Assembly: GCA_013792135.1 (NCBI GenBank)
Contig: VMSP01000158.1
Coordinates: forward strand, 1 to 34,924
DNA: 34,924 nucleotides
Source of the DNA: Desulfocapsa sp.
GTDB lineage: Bacteria; Desulfobacterota; Desulfobulbia; Desulfobulbales; Desulfocapsaceae
Direction: 5' to 3'
Positions 25,726-33,927 of this stretch are shown here, piece after piece. The translations under genes were made by a program, and so were the position numbers. The notes beneath the pieces were generated by a model that did not search any database, was not told where the DNA came from, and saw nothing but the letters and a program-made list of their open reading frames with translations. Position 1 is the first letter of the stretch. Each line of letters opens with the position of its first letter.

Positions 25726-28392
25726 CTATTTAAGCAGGGCCTCCAATTCATAGAGGACCTCCAGAGCCTGTCTCGGTGAGAGGGTATCGGCCTTGATCTT
25801 CTGCAGATAGTCCCGCAGAGGGTCAGCTGGGGGCGCGAAGAGGGAGAGCTGGCTGGGGTGTTGTTTTTTTCTGCCCTTTTTCTCGCCGCGATGGCGGGCA
25901 ATACTGGGCTCACCGTCCGGATCCAGTTCGCCGCTTTCGATATTGGTAAGGATCTCGCCAGCCCGCGCTACTACCCGGGCTGGCACTCCGGCAAGCGCCG
26001 CCACCTGGATGCCGTAACTGCGGTTGGTGCCGCCCTCCACCAGTTTGTGGAGAAAGATAATGGTGTCATTCCATTCCCGCACGGCAATGGAGTAGTTGCG
26101 CACCCGGGGTTGGGTGCGGGCCAGATCGGTGAGCTCGTGATAGTGGGTGGCAAAGAGGGTCTTCACCCCCTTGTTGTTTTTGGCGACCAGATCTTCGGCC
26201 ACGGCCCAGGCAATGGCCAGGCCGTCAAAGGTTGAGGTGCCGCGGCCGATCTCGTCGAGGATCACCAGGCTGCGCTCGGTGGCGTTGTTGAGGATGTTGG
26301 CGGTCTCATTCATCTCCACCATGAAGGTGGACTGGCCGCGCCGCAGATCGTCCATGGCCCCGACCCGGGTGAAGATCCGGTCAACCACCCCGATCATGGC
26401 GCTGTCTGCCGGGACAAAGGAACCCATCTGGGCCATGAGCACGATCAGCGCAGTCTGCCGGAGCACCGTTGATTTGCCGGCCATGTTGGGGCCGGTGATG
26501 ATCAGCACCTCCTGGGACTCCTGGTCGAGTGCGACATCGTTGGGCACAAATTTGCCGCTGGGCAGTGAGCGTTCAATCACCGGGTGTCTGCCCTCGCTGA
26601 TGACAATGGCCTCGCCGTCGTTCACTTCAGGCCGGCGATAATGGTAGCGCTGCGCGCATTCGGCAAGGGATACAAAAAAATCTACTTGGGCCAGCAACTG
26701 CGCCGTCTTGAGCAGGCGCGGGCTCTCGGTAGCCAATTGTTTGCGGATCTGGGTGAAGAGTTGGTATTCAAGATCCAACCGTTTCTCCTGGGCGCCCATG
26801 ACCTTTTCCTCAAACTCTTTCAGCTCCGGGGTGATGAAGCGCTCGGCATTCACCAGAGTCTGTTTGCGGATGTAATGTTCGGGAACACGCTCGGCCTGCA
26901 GCCTGCTGACCTCGATAAAATAACCGAAGACCTTATTGAACCCAACCTTGAGCTTGGCAATACCCGTGGCTGCTCGCTCCTTGTTTTCCAGATCCAGGAT
27001 CATCTGTTTACCGTCCCGGAGCAGGTGGACCAGTTCATCCAGCTCCGGGTTATAGCCCGGACGGATCAGGTTGCCATCGCGTAGGGTGATGGGGGCATCC
27101 TCATGGATGGCGTCTGCCAGCAGTTGATGCAACTCCTCCAGGGGGTCAAGCTCTGCACCTATGCTCAGGAGCCGTGCGGCGCGGCCTTGTGCCAGCAGCG
27201 CTTTGATCGCGGGCAGTATGACCAGTGACTGGCGCATGGCCAGCATGTCCCGGCCGTTGGCGTTGCCCAGCACCATCCGGCTGTTCAGCCGCTCAAGATC
27301 ATAGATGGTGGCCAGCTGTGCCCGGAGCTCCTGGCGCAGGGTGCTGTCCTTGAACAGCGCGCCGACTGCGTCCAGTCTGGCCGTAATCCGGGCCACGTTT
27401 TGAAGCGGAAAGAGGAGATGGTGCCGTAGCAGACGGGCGCCCATGGGGGTGCAGGTCTGATCGAGTACGGCCAGCAGCGATCCTTCGCGCCGGGTGCCGA
27501 TGATGGTCTGGGTCAGCTCCAGATTGCGGCGGGAGGACTCGTCAATCTGGAGGATGGCATCCAGGTCTATGGGGCGCAAAATCTCAATATGATCCAGCTC
27601 GGTCTTCTGGGTCTCGCGGATGTAGTCGAGCAGCACCCCTGCACAGACGATCCCCTGAACCATGGTCCCGCAGCCAAATCCTGCCAAGTTCAGCACCTGA
27701 AAATGATCGGTCAGCAGTTCCTCGCAGCTGGGAAAGTGGAACAGTGACTCAGGCCGTTCAGTGATGCAAAGCCCCGGCAGCATGGTCTGGGCGGTTTGGA
27801 GCAGCGGGGCCAGGACCTTGGCCTGGTCGTGGCTGACCAGCAGTTCCGCCGGCGCCATCCGAGTCAGTTGGTCCAGGATCAGATCACCGGCGGCGGAGTC
27901 GTCCCTGAATTCACCAACCAGAAATTCGCCGGTGGAGAGATCAAGGAAGCTGAGTCCATAGGTCACGGTCTTGGCCTGCTCCTGACGGCTGATGGCGGCC
28001 ACATAAAGATTGCTCTTGTCGTCCAGTAGTTGGGCATCGGTAACAACTCCCGGAGAGACCACCCGTATCACCTCCCGTTTGACAATCCCTTTGGCTAAAG
28101 CCGGATCCTCGATTTGTTCGCAGATGGCCACCCTCCGGCCCGCCTTGATCAGCTTGGCCAGATAGGTCGGGGCCGCGTGGTAGGGGAAACCGCACAAGGG
28201 CACTTTGTTGGCCTCATCCTTATTGTTGCGGCTGGTAAGAGTGATGCCGAGAATCTTGGAGGCGACAATGGCATCCTCAAAGAACATCTCGTAAAAATCC
28301 CCCATCCGGTAAAAGAGAATGGCGTCCGGATGTCCCTGTTTGATCTCAAGGTACTGCTGGAGCATGGGGGTGATTTTGACAGTCTGGGTCAT
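25726..28392 (-). CDS. mutS: DNA mismatch repair protein MutS
   Basis: A full-length 888-residue MutS. The N-terminal mismatch-binding domain contains FYRMGDFYEMFFEDA with the base-stacking Phe-x-Glu. Connector, lever and clamp domains follow, then the ATPase: Walker A GPNMAGKSTVLRQ (about 610-620), the signature-like RRGQSTFMVEM, Walker B LVILDEIGRGTSTFDG and the conserved ATHYHEL. The C-terminal tail (LSLFAPPADPL) is typical. Its ATG overlaps the stop of the upstream phosphoesterase gene in ATGA (28389-28392), so the two are translationally coupled. Confidence 0.98.
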   Translation of the reverse strand: MTQTVKITPMLQQYLEIKQGHPDAILFYRMGDFYEMFFEDAIVASKILGITLTSRNNKDEANKVPLCGFPYHAAPTYLAKLIKAGRRVAICEQIEDPALAKGIVKREVIRVVSPGVVTDAQLLDDKSNLYVAAISRQEQAKTVTYGLSFLDLSTGEFLVGEFRDDSAAGDLILDQLTRMAPAELLVSHDQAKVLAPLLQTAQTMLPGLCITERPESLFHFPSCEELLTDHFQVLNLAGFGCGTMVQGIVCAGVLLDYIRETQKTELDHIEILRPIDLDAILQIDESSRRNLELTQTIIGTRREGSLLAVLDQTCTPMGARLLRHHLLFPLQNVARITARLDAVGALFKDSTLRQELRAQLATIYDLERLNSRMVLGNANGRDMLAMRQSLVILPAIKALLAQGRAARLLSIGAELDPLEELHQLLADAIHEDAPITLRDGNLIRPGYNPELDELVHLLRDGKQMILDLENKERAATGIAKLKVGFNKVFGYFIEVSRLQAERVPEHYIRKQTLVNAERFITPELKEFEEKVMGAQEKRLDLEYQLFTQIRKQLATESPRLLKTAQLLAQVDFFVSLAECAQRYHYRRPEVNDGEAIVISEGRHPVIERSLPSGKFVPNDVALDQESQEVLIITGPNMAGKSTVLRQTALIVLMAQMGSFVPADSAMIGVVDRIFTRVGAMDDLRRGQSTFMVEMNETANILNNATERSLVILDEIGRGTSTFDGLAIAWAVAEDLVAKNNKGVKTLFATHYHELTDLARTQPRVRNYSIAVREWNDTIIFLHKLVEGGTNRSYGIQVAALAGVPARVVARAGEILTNIESGELDPDGEPSIARHRGEKKGRKKQHPSQLSLFAPPADPLRDYLQKIKADTLSPRQALEVLYELEALLK

Positions 28393-28904
28393 AGCTGATT
28401 CGGTACTTGGTGGATGGTGGCCTGCAGGGCCTTATCTTTGTCGGCGTATTCGTCGATCTGTAGAATGGCGTAGGTTCCTGGAGAACCGTGGGAGCCCGTG
28501 CTTTGGAAGGTTCCAGGATTGATGAAAAGGATGCCCCCTGTTTTATGGCAGACCGCCTTATGGCTGTGGCCATAGACGATACAGTCGGCTTGGGGGAATA
28601 TGGCCCAGACCCGCTCTTCAATGGTGTGCCGGGAGCCCCAGGCGCCGTGGCACAGCCCGATGCGGTAGCCGCCCACCGTGATCAATTTGCTGTTCGGCAG
28701 AAGCTGTTGGCTCCCCATATCGCACATGTTGCCATGGACCGCATGAACCTCTTTAACCCTGAAAGCCTCGAGGACGGAGATATCGGAGAGGTCACCGGCG
28801 TGGAGGATGATGCTACATTCCGCAAAGACCGTGTTAACCTGTCTGCGGAAGGAATCTGTACAGCTGTTCAGATGGGTATCTGAAAGAATGCCGATGTGAA
28901 TCAT
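28389..28904 (-). CDS. YfcE/MJ0936-type metallophosphoesterase
   Basis: A 171-residue calcineurin-like phosphodiesterase. Metal-binding motifs appear in order: GILSDTHLN (D-x-H, about residues 7-9), ILHAGDLSD (GD), HGNMCD (GNxxD-like), LCHGAWG and YGHSHKAV (GHxH). This matches small MJ0936/YfcE phosphoesterases, which hydrolyse phosphodiesters in vitro; the physiological substrate is unknown. The frame extends upstream to 28979, but the ATG at 28904 follows AGGAG by 8 nt and matches the family N-terminus. The stop overlaps the mutS start by 4 bp. Confidence 0.9.
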   Translation of the reverse strand: MIHIGILSDTHLNSCTDSFRRQVNTVFAECSIILHAGDLSDISVLEAFRVKEVHAVHGNMCDMGSQQLLPNSKLITVGGYRIGLCHGAWGSRHTIEERVWAIFPQADCIVYGHSHKAVCHKTGGILFINPGTFQSTGSHGSPGTYAILQIDEYADKDKALQATIHQVPNQL

Positions 28905-29115
28905 GGCAAGGGCTCCTGTGTAATCTCCGGAAAAAGTCGTGTGGCCAAGTATTATACTGAAGCAGATCTGTTGAAGCATTGAAAAAAGAGGGTTTAATGA
29001 AAAAAAGATGGTGAACTTGGGCGCAAGGGGAAGTTGGTGATTGTGATGAGGCCTGTTTGGAATAGGCAGTATCTGGTTCGGCGGTGTTTTTCTGCAAGTG
29101 CCTGACGTCTTGGGG

Positions 29116-30144
29116 TCAATTTATTTTTAAAACCTTTCCTCCTCGAATCCTTTTCGTCTTGAGGTCAAGCAAAGCCTTGTTGGCCTCTTCCAAGGCGAAT
29201 TCCTGAATTTCGGGCCTGATGCCTATTACAGCCGCCAGGGCCAGAAACTCGCTCACGTCTCTGCGACTAATATTGGCGACGCTCTTGATCTCCTTCTCCA
29301 GCCACAGATGGGCGGGGTAGGATATCCGCAGAAGAGAGTCTTTGTCCCTTTCTTCTTTACGAATGGCGTTGATGACCAATCTTCCTCCGGAATCAAGATT
29401 CTTCAAGGCTTCAACGACTGGTTCCCATGCCGGAGTGGTGTCGATGATGCAGTGCAGTTTTTCTGGCGATTCCTCTGTAACCTCTCCGGCCCAGACCGCA
29501 CCAAGCTCCAGGGAAAATGCTCTCTCCTCTGCACTTCTGGCAAAGATAAAGACTTGTGTCTTCGGGTAGAGATGTCTTACCATCTTGAGAACGAGGTGGC
29601 CGGAAGCCCCAAATCCGGTCAGGCCAAGATTCTGCCCATCTTTGAGGCCGGTTAATCTCAGAGATCGGTAACCAATAGCTCCAGCGCACAACAGAGGAGC
29701 TGCATCGGAATCGGTAAAACCTTGAGGGATACGATGGACAAAGCCTTGTGGAACGGTCATGTACTGGGCATAGCCGCCATTAACATCTCTACCCGTGGCT
29801 TGGAAATCCGGGCAGAGATTCTCATTGCCCGCCAGGCAGAACGTGCAGATTCCGCAGGCAGAGTAGATCCAGGCGATGCCAACCCGATCGCCGATCTTGA
29901 AAGCACTGGCCTTGCTGCCGTTTGCCTCGACCCTGCCAATGACTTGATGACCAAGAATCATCGGCAAATGCGGAGGGGGTGTTCGACCCTCAATCTCATC
30001 CAGCTCGGTATGGCAAACCCCACACGCTGAAACCTTAACCAGAATCTCACCCTCCGCTGGGACAGGATCCGGCAGCTCCATCAGTTCCAGCGGGGTATGA
30101 TTTTCATCGAGACTGCAAAGTTCTTTTAACACCATTGCTTTCAT
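29116..30144 (-). CDS. zinc-dependent alcohol dehydrogenase
   Basis: A 342-residue medium-chain dehydrogenase/reductase. The catalytic zinc region is SACGVCHTELDE (Cys near residue 40) with LGHQVIGRV, GHQ in place of the usual GHE. The structural-zinc lobe is CGICTFCLAGNENLC, with four cysteines in C-x2-C-x2-C-x7-C spacing. The coenzyme motif LGLTGFGASGHLVLKM (G-x-G-x-x-G, about residue 175) suggests NAD(P). The C-terminal half ends with the usual RIRGGKVLKI. It resembles bacterial AdhP-like alcohol dehydrogenases; the substrate is unknown. The start at 30144 follows AAGGCGGA; an upstream in-frame start at 30183 is less likely. Confidence 0.92.
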   Translation of the reverse strand: MKAMVLKELCSLDENHTPLELMELPDPVPAEGEILVKVSACGVCHTELDEIEGRTPPPHLPMILGHQVIGRVEANGSKASAFKIGDRVGIAWIYSACGICTFCLAGNENLCPDFQATGRDVNGGYAQYMTVPQGFVHRIPQGFTDSDAAPLLCAGAIGYRSLRLTGLKDGQNLGLTGFGASGHLVLKMVRHLYPKTQVFIFARSAEERAFSLELGAVWAGEVTEESPEKLHCIIDTTPAWEPVVEALKNLDSGGRLVINAIRKEERDKDSLLRISYPAHLWLEKEIKSVANISRRDVSEFLALAAVIGIRPEIQEFALEEANKALLDLKTKRIRGGKVLKIN

Positions 30145-30216
30145 GTACGTCCGCCTTTTTATTCTCTCCTTGCTTTGGTGCATTGTGTCACTATACAGGC
30201 CTTGGGGGATTCGATA

Positions 30217-31059
30217 TTACAATAGCGCTCCACAAAACTTGCAGTGGCTGGCGTCGACATCGTGCCCCTCGGCGCTGCATTCTGGGCAGGCCTGGGTTGA
30301 CACTTTGCGGCCAAAGGCCTGCGACATCTCTACGGTAACAATGCCGGTCGGCACGGCGATGATGCTGTAGCCGAAAATCATCACGATTGATGCCAGTGCC
30401 TGGCCAAGGCTGGTTTGGGGAGCAATGTCGCCATATCCGACAGTGGTCATGGTGACGATCGCCCAGTAGATGCTGCGCGGAATGCTGGTGAAGCCGTGCT
30501 CTCCACCCTCGATGACGTACATCAGTGAGCCGAAGATGACGACCAGGGTCAATACTGTGTAGAGAAAAACGGCAATCTTACGTCCGCTTGCCCGCAGCGC
30601 CTTTACGAGGAGTTGCGCCTCTCCGAGATAAGGGATCAGCTTGAGGATACGGAATATGCGCAAGATGCGCAGAATACGGATGACCAGCAAATACTGGCTT
30701 CCCGGCAGGAACAGGCTGAGGAAGGTCGGAATGATCGCCAGCAGGTCGACCACTCCGTAAAAGCTGACGGCGTATTTGAATGGCCTGCCGACACACAGAA
30801 GGCGCAACAGGTACTCGGCGGTGAAGATGAGGGTAAAGAACCATTCGATCCTGTAGAGCAGGCTGCCATAGAGCGACTGCACGGCAGCTATACTGTCCAG
30901 CATCACCGCCGCAACGCTTGTCAGGATGCTGACTATGAGCAAAATGTCAAATCCCTTTCCCTTCGGTGTGTCGGCCTCGAAGATTACTTCGTGCAATACC
31001 GTCCGCCAGCGAGCCCGTGACGGCAGCACCTCGCGGGGCTCATCCTTCAGCCAATTCAT
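30217..31059 (-). CDS. voltage-gated-type potassium channel with C-terminal zinc ribbon
   Basis: A 280-residue six-helix ion-transport protein. S1 lies about residues 38-58, S2 70-90, S3 100-118; the arginine-rich S4 reads VIRILRILRIFRILKLI (126-142), S5 is about 160-182, and the pore helix leads to the K+ selectivity filter TVGYGD (206-211), with S6 at 220-245. A short cytoplasmic tail ends in C258-x2-C261 ... C273-x2-C276, a zinc-ribbon pattern that is unusual for such channels and may tetramerise or sense metal or redox state. AGGAG 7 nt before the ATG fixes the start. It is transcribed alone. Confidence 0.93.
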   Translation of the reverse strand: MNWLKDEPREVLPSRARWRTVLHEVIFEADTPKGKGFDILLIVSILTSVAAVMLDSIAAVQSLYGSLLYRIEWFFTLIFTAEYLLRLLCVGRPFKYAVSFYGVVDLLAIIPTFLSLFLPGSQYLLVIRILRILRIFRILKLIPYLGEAQLLVKALRASGRKIAVFLYTVLTLVVIFGSLMYVIEGGEHGFTSIPRSIYWAIVTMTTVGYGDIAPQTSLGQALASIVMIFGYSIIAVPTGIVTVEMSQAFGRKVSTQACPECSAEGHDVDASHCKFCGALL

Positions 31060-31411
31060 TTTCTTGCTCCTGTCGGTGTTGGGCGGAATCCGAAAGCATG
31101 GATTTTCGTCTGTTCTTGACTGGAAGATAAAAAGGACAGAATTATTTTTCCGTTTTTGGTCTACTCCTGTCCATGCAGTTCAATCCGTCGACTTATTTTT
31201 GCGAAATATCTTGCTTGAAATTTTTGGCTCCTCGCTGTTTAGGGTGGGTGAATTCAAATAGTGTGGCGGTGGGTGTTAACTAACTCGATGTTTCTCCTTG
31301 CCCCTATGGTTAACACACAAATAAAAAAATAGAGATGACATCTTCCTTGACACAGGGGATTGCGAATTATTCAAAAATCAGAAGGTTATACATGCCTGCG
31401 GTCCTTAATTG
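31060..31411. other. 352-bp intergenic region between tunR and the channel gene
   Basis: No gene is convincing here. It holds an 8-bp inverted repeat, GTGTTAAC (31273-31280) and GTTAACAC (31309-31316), separated by 28 nt. That could be a protein-binding dyad; it does not form a classical terminator because no T-run follows on either strand. The part next to 31060 should hold the channel gene promoter, which I could not define. Confidence 0.5.
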
Positions 31412-32521
31412 TCAATCCACATGCAGCACCACAGAAAAGCAGTTGAATAGCACCCAAATATTGTCCCCCTCGCTCAGATCAAGAAGCCAGCTGCCCGCAG
31501 TGGAAACAACGGCACATATTTCAGTTGTATCCGAAATTCGGACAACGCATTCCGTATTGATCTTTCCCCGGGTTATCTTGGTTGCAACCCCTTTGAATCT
31601 GTTTTCCGCACTGCAGGCAGGCTCGGTTTCACCGCCTTGCAGGATAACCCACGGTGCCTTGACCTCGGCTGTAATCAACCTGCCTTGACTTAAGCCAAGC
31701 CTCTCTAAGCTACCATTGGTAATCACTGTAGTGATTGAATGACCTTCAATGGTAGTCAGGTCTACACGTGTCTGTATGTCACCTCGAATAATGGTTTGGA
31801 TTTTAGCGAAAAAAGAGTTGCGCGCACTGGTTTTGCGCAAAGATTCTTTTTCCATGAAGCGTTTTGCAATAATTTGAATTTCATCCTTGGAAAAAGAGAC
31901 GTGAGACGAGGTCAGATTGGGAGTCGAATGCCCCAAAATCATTTGAACAGCCGGTAATGGCATATTGCTCTGTATCAATTCTACAGCCCGGGCCTTGCGG
32001 ATTGTCTCCGGGCCACCCAACTGTTTGGGAAATCCGCAATCCTGAGCCCGTTCGTAGAATTTGCGGCGGACAAAACCGGGATCTAAATCTAGTATGGCCT
32101 TTGAGTATTCTCGAAATTGTGGATCACTTATCTGATCCTGGATTTCGCGGGATAGCGTCTCCGAGATTTGAACTTCTCTCTGTTCTGAGTTTGCTCCAAC
32201 AGCGCTACCGCGAAAGACTACTACATGTCGAATCCAGTCGATATCTTCCAACGGGTTCAATGCCAAGACTTCGCTCAATTTGGCACCTGTGTATCGGATC
32301 AAAAGAAAAATGAGCAAAATGCGCTGGCGGGAAAAACGCACATCAATACGGCGCGAATGGTCTGCCCAATCGCGGAATGATTGATCTACCTGGTTTAGCT
32401 GCGTGGTGTCCAAACATTCATCTCCATCTGCAATAGAGACGATGCGTCCGTGGCCATTCCCAACAGATAATGAGGTTCTTGAATCCTGTCTGATCTTTTT
32501 TGATTTTACCGGTGGTTTCAT
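31412..32521 (-). CDS. tunR: TunR-type tungstate/molybdate-responsive regulator (inactive tyrosine recombinase fused to tandem Mop domains)
   Basis: A 369-residue protein. Residues ~40-225 have the fold of a phage integrase/XerCD catalytic domain, but the catalytic Arg I position is K81 (GAKLSE), box II reads E172-T-I-R-K, and the nucleophile tyrosine is absent (TSSH, 204-207). Residues ~234-297 and 304-368 are two molbindin/TOBE repeats that bind oxyanions. This architecture defines TunR, a family from sulfate-reducing deltaproteobacteria that evolved from site-specific recombinases and acts as a transcription factor, in many genomes repressing a TSUP transporter gene. Here such a gene lies divergently next door with a palindrome in between. 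Start: ATG at 32521; a GTG at 32533 is possible. It should not catalyse recombination. Confidence 0.88.
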   Translation of the reverse strand: MKPPVKSKKIRQDSRTSLSVGNGHGRIVSIADGDECLDTTQLNQVDQSFRDWADHSRRIDVRFSRQRILLIFLLIRYTGAKLSEVLALNPLEDIDWIRHVVVFRGSAVGANSEQREVQISETLSREIQDQISDPQFREYSKAILDLDPGFVRRKFYERAQDCGFPKQLGGPETIRKARAVELIQSNMPLPAVQMILGHSTPNLTSSHVSFSKDEIQIIAKRFMEKESLRKTSARNSFFAKIQTIIRGDIQTRVDLTTIEGHSITTVITNGSLERLGLSQGRLITAEVKAPWVILQGGETEPACSAENRFKGVATKITRGKINTECVVRISDTTEICAVVSTAGSWLLDLSEGDNIWVLFNCFSVVLHVD

Positions 32522-32522
32522 A

Positions 32523-32535
32523 ACGTGTCTCACGT
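32523..32535. promoter_or_regulatory. short palindrome at the tunR start
   Basis: ACGTG-TCT-CACGT is a perfect 5-bp-arm palindrome directly before the chosen tunR ATG. Its CGTG/CACG core resembles the half-sites of the larger operator candidate at 32628-32655, so it could be an autoregulatory site, but the match is short and could be chance. Confidence 0.25.
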
Positions 32536-32615
32536 GTAATCGTTTTGTGGGCAGCTTCGTAAAAAACCGTCATAATCACTGCGAGCAGAATATGAAAATT
32601 CTTGACTTCTATGCT

Positions 32616-32621
32616 TATAAT
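32616..32621 (+). promoter_or_regulatory. candidate -10 box of the TSUP gene promoter
   Basis: A perfect TATAAT hexamer. Transcription would start near 32628, at the edge of the palindrome 32628-32655. No good -35 box sits at the right distance; the TTGACT at 32602-32607 is too close. The promoter may therefore depend on an activator, or the true -10 may be elsewhere. Confidence 0.4.
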
Positions 32622-32627
32622 AGATAC

Positions 32628-32655
32628 TGACACGAATATAGTTATTTTCGTGACA
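32628..32655. promoter_or_regulatory. predicted TunR operator between tunR and the TSUP gene
   Basis: Arms TGACACGAA (32628-32636) and TTCGTGACA (32647-32655) are inverted repeats with one central mismatch, separated by 10 nt. The 28-bp size fits the ~30-bp motif reported for TunR and the geometry of XerCD/dif sites. It covers the predicted transcription start of the TSUP gene, consistent with repression. That TunR binds here is inference. Confidence 0.6.
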
Positions 32656-32689
32656 GTGATCAAGTTCTTTTTTGACAGGAGGAATGATC

Positions 32690-33652
32690 ATGTTTTTTAC
32701 GACCGCAGGAATCGAAGTTGCTTTTTGGATCCCACCGCTGGTGGCGTTCGTGGTTTCGTTTTTCACCTCCATGGGCGGCATCTCCGGTGCCTTTCTGTTG
32801 CTGCCGTTCCAAATGTCATTTCTCGGGTATACTAATCCGTCGGTCAGCGCCACCAACCAGGTGTTCAATATCGTGGCCATCCCCAGCGGCGTGTATCGCT
32901 ACTGGCGTGAGGGGCGGATGGTGTGGCCCCTGACCTGGATCGTAATCTTAGGTACGCTGCCAGGTGTTTTTATCGGGGCCATCGTGCGCGTATCATACCT
33001 GCCGAACCCAAGGCATTTCAAGCTCTTTGTCGCCGCTGTCCTCCTTTATATAGGTTTTAAGATGGTCCGGGATTTACTAAATAAAAACAGCCGCAATGGT
33101 GCCAAAGCCAGCAGCGAAAAGCGGTTTCAGGAAATGGTGAAGAGCGGCGGTTCAAAGAGTGTTGGGGCCGAAATTTCCGGGGGAGAACATTTTCGGCCGG
33201 TGACGATTACTCACTTCAACTTGAGGCGACTGGGCTTCACGTTTCATGGTGAATCGTTTGACGTTTCATTCTGGGGCATTTTCCTCCTCAGTTTCATTGT
33301 CGGCATTGTGGGAGGGATTTATGGTATCGGCGGTGGTTCCATTATCGCCCCGTTTTTTATTACGTTCTTCGGGCTGCCTGTCTATATCGTTGCAGGGGCG
33401 GCCCTGATGGGAACCTTCGTCACATCGGTTGCCGGTGTCGCATTTTATCAAGCCATTGCCCCATTTTATTCACACCTCTCAGTGGCTCCGGATTGGTTGC
33501 TGGGAATCCTCTTCGGTGTTGGTGGAATGGCGGGGATGTATCTCGGGGCGCGTTGTCAGAAATTCGTTCCGGCCAAGGCCATCAAGTGGATGTTGGCAGG
33601 CATTATGGTTCTCACGGCAACTAAATACATTCTCGAATTTTTTGGGTATTAA
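32690..33652 (+). CDS. TSUP-family (TauE/SafE) anion transporter
   Basis: A 320-residue membrane protein of the toluene-sulfonate-uptake-permease family. It has about eight hydrophobic segments in two halves. The first half carries FFTSMGGISGAFLLLP and SATNQVFNIVAIP, and the second repeats the pattern with GGIYGIGGGSIIAP and MGTFVTSVAGVAFY. A hydrophilic loop of ~60 residues (about 125-190) links the halves. Such carriers move sulfite, sulfonates or other oxyanions. Next to TunR, export or uptake of tungstate or molybdate, or of sulfur oxyanions affected by them, is likely. AGGAGG (32677-32682) is 7 nt before the ATG at 32690, so that ATG is preferred over the one at 32684. Confidence 0.92.
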   Translation: MFFTTAGIEVAFWIPPLVAFVVSFFTSMGGISGAFLLLPFQMSFLGYTNPSVSATNQVFNIVAIPSGVYRYWREGRMVWPLTWIVILGTLPGVFIGAIVRVSYLPNPRHFKLFVAAVLLYIGFKMVRDLLNKNSRNGAKASSEKRFQEMVKSGGSKSVGAEISGGEHFRPVTITHFNLRRLGFTFHGESFDVSFWGIFLLSFIVGIVGGIYGIGGGSIIAPFFITFFGLPVYIVAGAALMGTFVTSVAGVAFYQAIAPFYSHLSVAPDWLLGILFGVGGMAGMYLGARCQKFVPAKAIKWMLAGIMVLTATKYILEFFGY

Positions 33653-33696
33653 AAAAAAGCGTTAGTCCCTTGCGGGATTTACCAAGAGAAGAGATC

Positions 33697-33927
33697 ATGT
33701 GCACTAAGAGAGACATTAATGACATTCTCAAACAACTCGAGGAACGCCAAGACCCCGATCACAGACGGCGAATCCTTGATTAGGCCAACCTGAGCAAGAA
33801 ATGTGCCGAAAATCTCCAGGGCTATGGTGAGCAAGAGTCAGACTGTTGTTGTCGTCAGCTTTTTCGGACTGAACTTCAAAACTATTTTTTTCCTCATGAG
33901 CAGAGTCTCCATATAAAATACCGGTAG
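33697..33927 (+). pseudogene. TAG-interrupted 76-codon ORF
   Basis: An ATG 44 bp after the TSUP stop opens a frame of 28 codons to TAG (33781-33783), and the same frame then continues open for 47 codons to TAG at 33925. The product on both sides looks protein-like (DINDILKQLEERQDPDHRRR, then ANLSKKCAENLQGYGEQESD with a CCC run), which suggests a gene broken by a CAG-to-TAG change. Stop-codon readthrough or pyrrolysine is less likely. I do not recognise the product, and the ribosome-binding site is weak. The frame may also be open by chance. Confidence 0.3.

Noticed and set aside
25524-25913. 129-codon minus-strand ORF overlapping the 3' end of mutS
   Set aside because: It is in another frame over the well-supported mutS C-terminus and shows no family features; treated as a shadow frame.
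28834-29097. 87-codon minus-strand ORF upstream of the phosphoesterase
   Set aside because: It overlaps the phosphoesterase start in a different frame, has no recognisable domain and an unlikely composition.
31412-32521. Phage integrase, suggesting a prophage or integrated element
   Set aside because: The catalytic arginine I and tyrosine are missing and two Mop/TOBE domains are fused at the C-terminus, which fits the TunR regulator family; no attachment sites or phage genes are present.
32602-32621. TTGACT and TATAAT as a complete sigma70 promoter
   Set aside because: The spacing is only 8 bp, far from 17; only the -10 box is retained as a candidate.
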